Origin: Halomonas sp. | GTDB lineage: Bacteria; Pseudomonadota; Gammaproteobacteria; Pseudomonadales; Oleiphilaceae | DNA length: 5,208 bases | Reading direction: 5' to 3' | Assembly (NCBI GenBank): GCA_007135745.1 | Contig: SLIH01000121.1 | Location: 1-5,208 of the forward strand | In this document: in pieces, positions 1-5,096 of the stretch | Layout: the number at the start of each line of letters is the position of its first letter | How positions within the stretch are numbered: position 1 is the stretch's first letter | Notes under the pieces: model-generated | Seen by the model: the letters and a program-made list of their open reading frames with translations, nothing else | The model's database searches: none | What the model was told of the DNA's origin: nothing | Program-made: the position numbers and the translations under genes

Positions 1-798
1 GTCCCCGAAATCGTATTTGGTATAGGCATCATCCGGAGTGTTCAACACCATACCGAGATAGGCGCGTACCCCCAGGATACGTTGTCCTGTCGGATCGTCG
101 CTTTCGTCCCGTACAATCTTGCCAGTGAAGTTACCAACCCAGGCTTCGTCAGAAGCGTTACGGATGTGATAGGTCACTCTGGCCTGATACTGATCCCGGC
201 CAAAGTGGTATCGCTTGATAATGGAAACCCCTTCATCAGTTTCATGGTGAAGGTCCACAATCAATTCATCTTCGTTCTCGGCCAGTTCATAGCGCACCTG
301 ATCGGCTTCATACACAGGCGGCCCGCCGCGACCGGAACTGTAGGGGCCATCACGACCAATCAAACTGCTTTCCAGAATATAGGTGCGTTCCCGGTCATTC
401 TGTAGAAGCCGCAGGGGCTCATCGGAATCGAGCGTGCGATTGTGCTGGAGAAGGTCCGCGCGGGTGATGCTGCCACCTTTGAGGCTGATCTCCAGATCAA
501 GCACATCGGTGCGGACTTCAATGGTTTCCGCATCGCGATCAGGCATCTCGACCTGCTCATCCGTATCCGGGCGGGTCACGTCAGTGTCCTGATCGTCAGG
601 GACCACGAACTCATCCTCTGGCGCTGGTTCCCGATCTTCAGGGGCTTCGATCACCGGATCATCGGGCCGCTCCGCCGGTTCTTCCACAACGGGCTCCGTG
701 GGCTGGGGCTCACGGTGATAATCCTCATTCCAGGCCAGGATCAGCAGGTAGGTAACAATGGCCAGGCCCAGCCAGATAGCGACTCGTGGGATATCCAT
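1..798 (-). CDS. yidC: Membrane protein insertase YidC (N-terminal part, cut by window edge)
   Basis: YidC inserts and folds inner-membrane proteins, alone or with SecYEG. Only the first 266 codons are present; the frame is open to base 1, so the C-terminal multi-span insertase core lies outside. Visible parts: residues 1–24 begin MDIPRVAIWLGLAIVTYLLI and form the first membrane segment (about 6–23), followed by WNEDY, as in Pseudomonas-type YidC. Residues 25–94 are a low-complexity linker with 28 Asp/Glu and 12 Pro among 70 residues. From about 95 the frame matches the periplasmic P1 domain (LEISLKGGSITRADL, then DLHHETDEGVSIIKRYHFG and LGVRAYLGM). The ATG at 798 lies 3 bases after the yidD stop. 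No strong Shine-Dalgarno is visible (GGAAAAG is rather far upstream), so translational coupling to yidD is likely. Identification rests on the N-terminal pattern and on gene order. Confidence 0.95.
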   Translation of the reverse strand, partial: MDIPRVAIWLGLAIVTYLLILAWNEDYHREPQPTEPVVEEPAERPDDPVIEAPEDREPAPEDEFVVPDDQDTDVTRPDTDEQVEMPDRDAETIEVRTDVLDLEISLKGGSITRADLLQHNRTLDSDEPLRLLQNDRERTYILESSLIGRDGPYSSGRGGPPVYEADQVRYELAENEDELIVDLHHETDEGVSIIKRYHFGRDQYQARVTYHIRNASDEAWVGNFTGKIVRDESDDPTGQRILGVRAYLGMVLNTPDDAYTKYDFGD

Positions 799-801
799 AG
801 T

Positions 802-1056
802 TCAGTGCGTCTTTTCCAGAGAATTGGATTCGGGTTCATGATTGCATTGAGGAACCGGATCATATCCATGCGTTCCCCAGGGATGGCATCTGCCAAGACG
901 GCGAATTGCCAGCCAACCGCCACGTATCAATCCGTGACGCTCTATGGCCGTGATGGCGTAGGAGGAACAGGTAGGGAAATGACGGCAATGACTGGGCATC
1001 AGTGGGCTTATGCCGTACTGGTAGAAACGGATGAGCCAAAGAACCAACCACCGCAT
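802..1056 (-). CDS. yidD: Membrane protein insertion efficiency factor YidD
   Basis: YidD is a small membrane-associated protein that assists YidC-dependent insertion of inner-membrane proteins. The 84-residue product matches the usual length (85 in E. coli, from memory). The family signature is complete: an amphipathic N-terminal helix (residues 2–17, [16 protein letters not shown]), then [18 protein letters not shown] (C24, C30), a [19 protein letters not shown] block (C57) and the GYDPVP end motif. The ATG at 1056 is chosen because GGGAG sits 8 bases upstream and the protein then begins right at the conserved helix. The frame is open further upstream to 1194, but that would overlap rnpA by more than 100 bases and add a tail without family similarity. 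The gene lies 25 bases after rnpA and 3 bases before yidC, in the usual rpmH–rnpA–yidD–yidC cluster. Confidence 0.96.
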   Translation of the reverse strand: MRWLVLWLIRFYQYGISPLMPSHCRHFPTCSSYAITAIERHGLIRGGWLAIRRLGRCHPWGTHGYDPVPQCNHEPESNSLEKTH

Positions 1057-1081
1057 TGGTGTTTCTCCCGGCAGTTCTGGG

Positions 1082-1468
1082 TCAGGATGAATCGACCGCT
1101 GCCTGTTTGACCAGTTTTTGCCACAGCCTGTCCAGGTGATTGAAAACCTGTTCATTATCAACCTGACCGGCCCCTGGACGGGCCAGAATAACAATATCCA
1201 GCCCGGCGAGTATTTCCCGACGGTGTCGGAAGGATTCGCGAATCAGTCGCTTTAACCGATTGCGGTCGACCGCTCGGCGTACATGTCGGCGGGCAATGAT
1301 CAGCCCGATTCGAGCAGCTTGGTCTGGCCCACGGGTGCTGGGCGTTGCAAGCATCAGAAAATGGCGATTGCCCGCTCGGAACTGAACATCATCAAAAACC
1401 GCGCGATAATCCCGAGCTCTCAGCAAGCGGGCATTGCGAGGAAATCCAACCTGGGATGACCGACTCAA
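1082..1468 (-). CDS. rnpA: Ribonuclease P protein component
   Basis: This is the protein cofactor that binds the RNase P RNA and helps it cleave 5' leaders from precursor tRNAs in the cytoplasm. The 128-residue product is highly basic. It carries the [18 protein letters not shown]-terminal block (residues 9–25), the [14 protein letters not shown] strand-helix (53–66) and the diagnostic RNR motif, [14 protein letters not shown] (68–81), then DIVILARPG (91–99). The predicted start is TTG at 1468, the only usable initiator between the in-frame stop at 1487–1489 and the conserved FPR block; there is no ATG until residue 39. No good Shine-Dalgarno precedes it, and it starts 10 bases after the rpmH stop, so translation is probably coupled to rpmH. 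Rare starts are common for rnpA (GTG in E. coli). Identity is certain; the exact start is less so. Confidence 0.96.
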   Translation of the reverse strand: MSRSSQVGFPRNARLLRARDYRAVFDDVQFRAGNRHFLMLATPSTRGPDQAARIGLIIARRHVRRAVDRNRLKRLIRESFRHRREILAGLDIVILARPGAGQVDNEQVFNHLDRLWQKLVKQAAVDSS

Positions 1469-1478
1469 ATCGCGGCGA

Positions 1479-1613
1479 TCAAACGCTCAGACGTTTACGG
1501 CCCTTGGCACGACGCCGGGCAATAACCTGACGACCATTTTTGGTTGCCATCCGGGCGCGGAAGCCGTGGGTGCGTTTGCGCTTGAGTACGCTGGGCTGAA
1601 AAGTACGTTTCAT
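1479..1613 (-). CDS. rpmH: 50S ribosomal protein L34
   Basis: L34 is a small, very basic protein of the large ribosomal subunit. The gene is only 45 codons. The 44-residue product begins [19 protein letters not shown] and continues [19 protein letters not shown], ending KRLSV. This is a near-identical match to gammaproteobacterial L34 along its whole length (46 residues in E. coli, from memory). The start is ATG at 1613, with a modest purine-rich segment (GAGATAACGGA) upstream as ribosome-binding site. It is the first gene of the leftward cluster, about 75 nt downstream of the transcription start expected from the promoter at 1695–1723, and 10 bases ahead of rnpA. Pairing L34 with the RNase P protein couples translation capacity and tRNA processing, and the arrangement is conserved in most bacteria. 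Confidence 0.98.
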   Translation of the reverse strand: MKRTFQPSVLKRKRTHGFRARMATKNGRQVIARRRAKGRKRLSV

Positions 1614-1641
1614 GTCCGTTATCTCGTAGCAGTTGGGTGAT

Positions 1642-1659
1642 GGGTGAGCTCAGCCACCC
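1642..1659 (-). promoter_or_regulatory. Small hairpin in the rpmH leader
   Basis: Read on the minus strand, GGGTGG and TCACCC arms around a CTGAGC loop can form a 5–6 bp stem (one G–U pair) in the 5' leader of rpmH, 29 bases before the start codon. No T-run follows, so it is not an intrinsic terminator. It could affect leader stability or translation, or be incidental. Confidence 0.3.
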
Positions 1660-1694
1660 GACTGTCGTCAATGTTGTTTAACCAAGGGAGCGCG

Positions 1695-1723
1695 ATTGTA
1701 GACAAATCGAGCGCTGGGATCAA
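1695..1723 (-). promoter_or_regulatory. Sigma70-type promoter of the rpmH–rnpA–yidD–yidC cluster
   Basis: On the minus strand TTGATC (1723–1718) and TACAAT (1700–1695) are separated by exactly 17 bases; the boxes match the consensus in 4 of 6 and 5 of 6 positions. The expected transcript starts near 1688, leaving a leader of about 75 nt before rpmH. The -35 box overlaps a GATC site. There is no better candidate between this point and rpmH. Inferred from sequence only. Confidence 0.75.
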
Positions 1724-1779
1724 TGTGCAGACCCCGGAAAAAGGCAATCAGTGATGCGAGTGGAAGGGTCACAATCATA

Positions 1780-1835
1780 ACTAGGTTTTTAGGATTCTTT
1801 TTAAAGAAAAAAAGACTGTAGTTATTGTTGTTAGT
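1780..1835. other. A/T-rich patch with short inverted repeat, left part of oriC
   Basis: A/T-rich segment with runs of T and A around 1786–1813. TTCTTT (1795–1800) and AAAGAA (1803–1808) form a perfect inverted repeat with a TT centre, and CTTTTT/AAAAAG (1797–1802/1808–1813) offers an alternative pairing. It could be an auxiliary unwinding element, a bent or protein-bound segment, or a weak A/T-only hairpin upstream of the rpmH promoter. No DnaA box closer than two mismatches lies beside it, so it is a weaker candidate for first melting than 2052–2121. Confidence 0.35.
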
Positions 1836-2042
1836 CACCCGGTTTATTGTGGACAGATGCTGTGAAGTGTTCTCCTGCCTGGGATGGAGCCTTGGAATAA
1901 GTCTGTGGGGGGGACACTGATAAGCCATGTATGGAATGAGGCGCAGTTGGTGGAAAAAATCGGGTTGTCGGCGATCATGGATTTATTGGAAGGTTACCCC
2001 CAGGATTGGACACCGTCCTTACCCTGCTTACTCCCAAGGGTT

Positions 2043-2051
2043 TGTGGATAA
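2043..2051 (-). promoter_or_regulatory. DnaA box, perfect consensus
   Basis: TGTGGATAA on the plus strand, i.e. TTATCCACA on the minus strand, is an exact match to the gammaproteobacterial DnaA box and is expected to bind DnaA domain IV with high affinity. It borders the left side of the A/T-rich unwinding segment and faces the second box at 2122–2130. Confidence 0.85.
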
Positions 2052-2121
2052 GCCAAAATAAAATTAATTTGTGCACTACCCTCTTTGTAAGTTCGTAAGT
2101 GATAGATAATAAAGTAAAAAG
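2052..2121. other. Candidate DNA unwinding element between two DnaA boxes
   Basis: About 50 of 70 bases are A or T, with an almost pure A/T block at 2055–2070 and another at 2102–2120. It is bounded on each side by a DnaA box, so DnaA filaments could grow into it from both ends. A direct repeat GTAAGT occurs at 2087–2092 and 2095–2100. The tract 2103–2120 contains TAG/TAA triplets reminiscent of DnaA-trios. GATAAT at 2105–2110 could also serve as a -10 box for a second dnaA promoter, but no -35 at proper spacing is seen. Confidence 0.65.
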
Positions 2122-2130
2122 TTTTCCACA
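2122..2130 (+). promoter_or_regulatory. DnaA box, one mismatch
   Basis: TTTTCCACA on the plus strand differs from TTATCCACA only at position 3, where A or T is tolerated in the relaxed consensus TTWTNCACA. It borders the right side of the A/T-rich segment in opposite orientation to the perfect box. It also lies about 30 bases before the probable dnaA -35 region, so it may contribute to dnaA autoregulation. Confidence 0.7.
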
Positions 2131-2157
2131 GGCTGTTTACAAAGATGTTTCCAGGGT

Positions 2158-2186
2158 TTTATGTGACGGCCGTTGCAGGGTAGAAT
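2158..2186 (+). promoter_or_regulatory. Probable dnaA promoter
   Basis: TAGAAT at 2181–2186 matches the -10 consensus at 5 of 6 positions. Seventeen bases upstream, TTTATG (2158–2163) is a poor -35 box (3 of 6). Transcription would start near 2193, giving a leader of about 168 nt before the GTG start of dnaA. A direct repeat TGACGGC (2164–2170 and 2195–2201) brackets the -10 box at 31-bp spacing, and the DnaA box at 2122–2130 lies just upstream; both are possible control sites. Inferred from sequence only. Confidence 0.5.
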
Positions 2187-2213
2187 GCCTGATCTGACGG
2201 CAGGGCTTATTGA

Positions 2214-2227
2214 TCAGGGAACCCTGA
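2214..2227. repeat. Perfect 6+6 inverted repeat in the dnaA leader
   Basis: TCAGGG–AA–CCCTGA is a perfect inverted repeat about 20–35 bases downstream of the expected dnaA transcription start. The two-base centre is too tight for a stable RNA hairpin without opening a pair, so a binding site for a dimeric regulator is as likely as an RNA structure. The half-site CAGGG also occurs at 2152, 2176 and 2201. Confidence 0.5.
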
Positions 2228-2319
2228 ACGTTGCGAATCCGTTGGTAGCTAAGAATCACTGTCCGGGCGAGTGCAAGTCGGGGGAGTTCGGACTGCCTTA
2301 AAAATAATGATGACAAGGA

Positions 2320-2343
2320 AAAGCTCCGGAGAAAGCTCCGGAG
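2320..2343 (+). repeat. 12-bp tandem duplication forming a hairpin before dnaA
   Basis: The unit AAAGCTCCGGAG occurs twice in immediate succession (2320–2331, 2332–2343). Its core CTCCGGAG is self-complementary, so the two copies (2324–2331 and 2336–2343) can pair as an 8-bp, G/C-rich stem with an AAAG loop. The 3' arm contains the purine-rich GGAG, which would be hidden when folded. The hairpin ends 17 bases before the GTG start and may modulate dnaA translation. It lies outside the coding region if the GTG at 2361 is the true start. Confidence 0.6.
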
Positions 2344-2360
2344 GTTTGGGGGTTTTTGCC

Positions 2361-3917
2361 GTGGCTTCACAGGAACTCTGGAAAGAGTGTCTGGATCGAT
2401 TGCAGGATGAATTTCCTGCACAGCAGTTCAACACGTGGTTGCGGCCTCTTCAGTCTTCGCTTGGGGAAGGCGCGCTGGTACTCCTGGCACCGAATCGCTT
2501 TGTAAGGGATTGGGTGCATCAGAAATACCTTTCGCGCATTGAGGAGGTGTTACGGGAAGTGGATGGTTCCCATGGCATGCGGGTTGAGCTTCAGGTAGGT
2601 TCTGCCGCTGAACGCAAAGAGAGTATTGCGCGCTGGAGTCGCCCATCAGAAGGCGGTGCGCGACCCTCTCATTCAATAACGGCAAAGACGGCCGCGCCTG
2701 CGAGAAAACCGCAAAGACACTTGGACTCCTCAACGGAAAGTCTGCCGGATACGGAAGACATTTCCCACATGAGCGAAGAAGAGATGAATGTGGCCAATGA
2801 ACGGCCCAATGACACTTCACCTGTGGAACAGTTGTTGGATCGGCGGGCTCCCGGGCGCAACGGTTCCCGGGTTGAGGTGGAGGGTGGTGTCAGTCATCAG
2901 AGTTTCCTCAACCGCAATTTCACCTTTGACACCTTTGTGGAAGGGAAATCCAACCAGCTGGCTCGGGCGGCGTCCGGGCAGGTGGCGGAAAATCCCGGAG
3001 GCTCCTATAACCCGCTTTTCCTGTATGGAGGCGTCGGGCTCGGGAAAACCCATCTGATGCATGCAGTGGGTAATGCGATTGTGCAGCGTAACCCAAATGC
3101 CCGGGTAGCCTACCTGCGTTCGGAACGCTTTGTGGCGGACATGGTCAAGGCGCTTCAGCTCAATGCCATGAACGAATTCAAGCGTTATTACCGTTCACTG
3201 GATGCGCTGCTGATTGATGACATCCAGTTCTTTGCCCGTAAGGAACGCTCGCAGGAAGAATTCTTCCATACGTTCAATTCTCTGCTGGAAGGTGGGCAGC
3301 AGATCATACTGACCTGCGATCGATTTCCGAAAGAGATTGATCACATGGAGGAGCGGCTGAAGTCACGCTTTGGCTGGGGATTGACGGTCATGGTGGAACC
3401 ACCTGAACTCGAGACCCGGGTGGCCATCATCATGAAGAAAGCGGAGCAGGCACGGGTCCATATCAGTAATGAGGCGGCGTTTTTCATTGCCCAGAAAATC
3501 CGGTCCAATGTGCGGGAACTGGAGGGCGCGCTCAAGCTGGTTATCGCCAATGCCCATTTTACCGGCCAGGAAATTAACCCTGCTTTTATCCGTGAAAGCC
3601 TGAAGGATCTGCTGGCACTGCATGAGAAACAGGTAAGCATCGACAATATCCAGCGGACCGTGGCAGAGTACTACAAAATGAAGGTGGCTGACCTTCATTC
3701 CAAGCGCCGGACACGGTCCATCACCCGCCCGCGGCAGATGGCCATGGCACTGGCCAAGGAGCTGACCAATCACAGTCTGCCGGAGATCGGTGAGGCCTTT
3801 GGAGGGCGTGACCACACGACGGTCCTGCATGCCTGCAAGAAAATCGTGGAGTTGCAGGAAACCGATCCCGCGATTCGTGAAGACTACCAGAATTTTATGC
3901 GGTTGCTGACCAGTTGA
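2361..3917 (+). CDS. dnaA: Chromosomal replication initiator protein DnaA
   Basis: DnaA-ATP binds DnaA boxes, melts oriC and loads the DnaB helicase; it also acts as a transcription factor. The product is 518 residues with all four domains. Domain I (1–80) has [21 protein letters not shown]; domain II is a variable polar linker (about 81–175). Domain III, the AAA+ ATPase, has Walker [10 protein letters not shown] (223–231), Walker B LLIDDIQF (283–290), sensor I ILTCD (316–320), the arginine-finger region LKSRFGWG (about 333–340) and sensor [12 protein letters not shown] with Arg 385. Domain IV has the DNA-binding signature [11 protein letters not shown] (481–491). The GTG at 2361 is preferred because family members begin a few residues before LW..C, and GGGGG lies 8 bases upstream. 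The frame stays open upstream to GTG 2271 with ATGs at 2307 and 2310, which lack ribosome-binding sites. It is followed by dnaN after 57 bases. Confidence 0.98.
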   Translation: MASQELWKECLDRLQDEFPAQQFNTWLRPLQSSLGEGALVLLAPNRFVRDWVHQKYLSRIEEVLREVDGSHGMRVELQVGSAAERKESIARWSRPSEGGARPSHSITAKTAAPARKPQRHLDSSTESLPDTEDISHMSEEEMNVANERPNDTSPVEQLLDRRAPGRNGSRVEVEGGVSHQSFLNRNFTFDTFVEGKSNQLARAASGQVAENPGGSYNPLFLYGGVGLGKTHLMHAVGNAIVQRNPNARVAYLRSERFVADMVKALQLNAMNEFKRYYRSLDALLIDDIQFFARKERSQEEFFHTFNSLLEGGQQIILTCDRFPKEIDHMEERLKSRFGWGLTVMVEPPELETRVAIIMKKAEQARVHISNEAAFFIAQKIRSNVRELEGALKLVIANAHFTGQEINPAFIRESLKDLLALHEKQVSIDNIQRTVAEYYKMKVADLHSKRRTRSITRPRQMAMALAKELTNHSLPEIGEAFGGRDHTTVLHACKKIVELQETDPAIREDYQNFMRLLTS

Positions 3918-3974
3918 TCCCATGTCAGCACTGTACAGGGTTTCTTTGTAACTCCAGATCAGACAGAAAAAACT

Positions 3975-5078
3975 ATGAAGCTAACTATAAGTAGAGAGAA
4001 CCTTCTGGAGCCACTCCAGGCGATTGCTGGTGTGGTGGAAAAGAAACAGACGATGCCGGTGCTGGCCAATGTGCTGGTGGAAGCGCAGGATGATGTGCTG
4101 AAACTCACCGGCACCAACATGGAAGTGGAGTTGGTTGGAATACTCCGCGATGTTGAGCTCGAGGATGAAGGGCGCATAACGGTTCCAGCACGGAAACTGG
4201 CCGATATCTGTCGGTCCCTGCCTGAAGATTCCACCCTTGATCTGGCTCTGACCGGGGATCGCCTCAAGGTGAAAGCGGGAAACAGCCAATTCACCCTGGC
4301 GACGTTGCCGGCGGATCATTTCCCCAATGTTGAGGATGACGAGGAAAGCTTCAGCATTAATGTGGCTCAGGGCGATCTGCAGCATCTTCTGAGCAGCACA
4401 GCCTTTGCCATGGCCCAGCAGGACGTACGCTATTATCTCAATGGACTGCTGCTGGAGATTGGCAACGACCTTATTCGTGCTGTGGCGACGGATGGTCATC
4501 GGCTGGCTCTGGCGAATCTTGCGGCGGCGACTTATGTTGAGGAACCGCGACAGATCATTGTCCCGCGCAAAGCGGTCCAGGAACTGATTCGACTGATGGA
4601 CGATGATCAATCTCCCGCAACCATGACGATTGGGGCCAGTCATTTACGGGTGACGGTTGGGGACTACACATTCACCTCCAAGCTGATTGAAGGAAAGTTT
4701 CCGGACTACAACCGGGTGATTCCCAGTGGTGGTGACAAAGCGGTGCTTGCTGACAGACTGACACTGCGCAGCATGCTCCAGCGAGCCGGCATTCTCTCCC
4801 ATGAGAACATTCGAGGTGTCCGGTTACAGCTGGAGCCGGGTGAGCTGCATGTCTATGCAAACAACCCGGATCAGGAACAGGCAGAGGACACCATGGCGGT
4901 GGAGTATGAGGGTGAGCCGCTGCAGATTGGTTTCAATGTGGGTTACCTGATTGATGTGCTTAATGTAATCAGTGACGAACAGGTGCGGCTGGTGCTGTCG
5001 AGTCCCAATGCGTCCGCGTTGATTGAAAGCACCGGTGCAGACGACAACATATACGTCGTTATGCCCATGAGACTTTAA
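3975..5078 (+). CDS. dnaN: DNA polymerase III beta subunit (sliding clamp)
   Basis: DnaN forms the dimeric ring that encircles DNA and tethers polymerase III; its pocket also docks Hda-type proteins, MutS, ligase and repair polymerases. The 367-residue product matches the family (366 in E. coli) from MKLTISRENLLEPLQ to the invariant C-terminal VVMPMRL. Family landmarks include LTGTNMEVEL (44–53), DVRYYLNG (150–157), ATDGHRLA (171–178), FTSKLIEGKFPDYNRVIP (233–250) and ANNPDQEQAE (295–304). Pocket residues equivalent to E. coli T172, L177, P242 and M362 are present, so the clamp looks functional. The ATG at 3975 is the conserved start, but the upstream GACAGAAAAAACT is only a weak ribosome-binding site. 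The 57-base gap after dnaA shows no terminator, so co-transcription is likely; an 8-bp palindrome CTGTACAG (3931–3938) lies in it. Confidence 0.98.
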   Translation: MKLTISRENLLEPLQAIAGVVEKKQTMPVLANVLVEAQDDVLKLTGTNMEVELVGILRDVELEDEGRITVPARKLADICRSLPEDSTLDLALTGDRLKVKAGNSQFTLATLPADHFPNVEDDEESFSINVAQGDLQHLLSSTAFAMAQQDVRYYLNGLLLEIGNDLIRAVATDGHRLALANLAAATYVEEPRQIIVPRKAVQELIRLMDDDQSPATMTIGASHLRVTVGDYTFTSKLIEGKFPDYNRVIPSGGDKAVLADRLTLRSMLQRAGILSHENIRGVRLQLEPGELHVYANNPDQEQAEDTMAVEYEGEPLQIGFNVGYLIDVLNVISDEQVRLVLSSPNASALIESTGADDNIYVVMPMRL

Positions 5079-5081
5079 TTG

Positions 5082-5086
5082 AAGGA
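5082..5086 (+). promoter_or_regulatory. Ribosome-binding site of the gene after dnaN
   Basis: AAGGA lies 10 bases upstream of the ATG at 5097, inside the short 18-base gap after the dnaN stop. It supports the reality of the partial frame that follows and suggests it is in one operon with dnaN. Confidence 0.5.
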
Positions 5087-5096
5087 ATACAGGCAG

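Larger units (their letters stand above)
1780..2135. other. oriC: Probable chromosomal replication origin (oriC)
   Basis: This lies in the gene-free stretch between divergent rpmH and dnaA, the standard oriC site in Pseudomonas-type gammaproteobacteria. It contains a perfect DnaA box (2043–2051, minus), a one-mismatch box (2122–2130, plus), a 70-base A/T-rich segment between them and a second A/T-rich patch at 1780–1835. Two weaker matches with two mismatches lie at 1848–1856 and 1994–2002. All surrounding genes read away from it, as expected for genes co-directional with both forks. GATC sites are not clustered, unlike the Escherichia origin. The rest of the 1724–2180 stretch, including a run of seven G at 1907–1913, holds nothing I can assign. 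Boundaries are approximate. Confidence 0.82.

Noticed and set aside
82..405. Plus-strand open frame of 107 codons opposite yidC
   Set aside because: Antisense shadow of the YidC P1 domain with no ribosome-binding site; the minus-strand reading is clearly the gene.
442..1110. Long plus-strand open frame (222 codons) opposite yidC and yidD
   Set aside because: It lies antisense to two well-identified genes, has no family similarity I can recognise, and its composition mirrors the opposite strand.
802..1194. Longer version of YidD starting at 1194
   Set aside because: The extension would overlap rnpA by over 100 bases and adds 46 residues without family similarity; ATG 1056 has a good ribosome-binding site.
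1654..1670. TTGACG on the minus strand as a second rpmH promoter -35 box
   Set aside because: The G/C-rich sequence 17 bases downstream (CTCACC) is not a -10 box; the TTGATC/TACAAT pair is clearly better.
1848..1856. Possible DnaA box TGTGGACAG (minus orientation)
   Set aside because: Two mismatches from the consensus, including a G at the W position of the relaxed motif; at most a low-affinity site. TTACCCCCA (1994–2002) and GGTGGAAAA (1949–1957) were set aside for the same reason.
1668..1928. Minus-strand open frame of 86 codons in the rpmH–dnaA spacer
   Set aside because: It runs through the rpmH promoter and an A/T-rich tract, has low-complexity content (NNNNYSLFFFKKNPKN) and no ribosome-binding site; the spacer is better explained as oriC.
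2231..2256. Alternative dnaA promoter TTGCGA … TAAGAA/AAGAAT
   Set aside because: The spacing is about 13–14 bases, too short for sigma70; TAGAAT at 2181–2186 is a better -10.
2271..2360. N-terminal extension of DnaA from GTG 2271 or ATG 2307/2310
   Set aside because: No ribosome-binding site precedes these codons, the added residues do not match DnaA domain I, and they encode the tandem duplication. ATG 2307/2310 cannot be fully excluded.
2817..3062. Minus-strand open frames inside dnaA (also around 2428–2820 and 3363–3923)
   Set aside because: Shadows of dnaA; the plus-strand product is a full-length, well-conserved DnaA.
3931..3938. CTGTACAG palindrome between dnaA and dnaN as a LexA site
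   Set aside because: LexA sites need eight bases between CTGT and ACAG; here there are none. It may be a short hairpin or chance.
3959..4643. Minus-strand open frames inside dnaN
   Set aside because: Antisense shadows of a complete, conserved clamp gene with no independent support.
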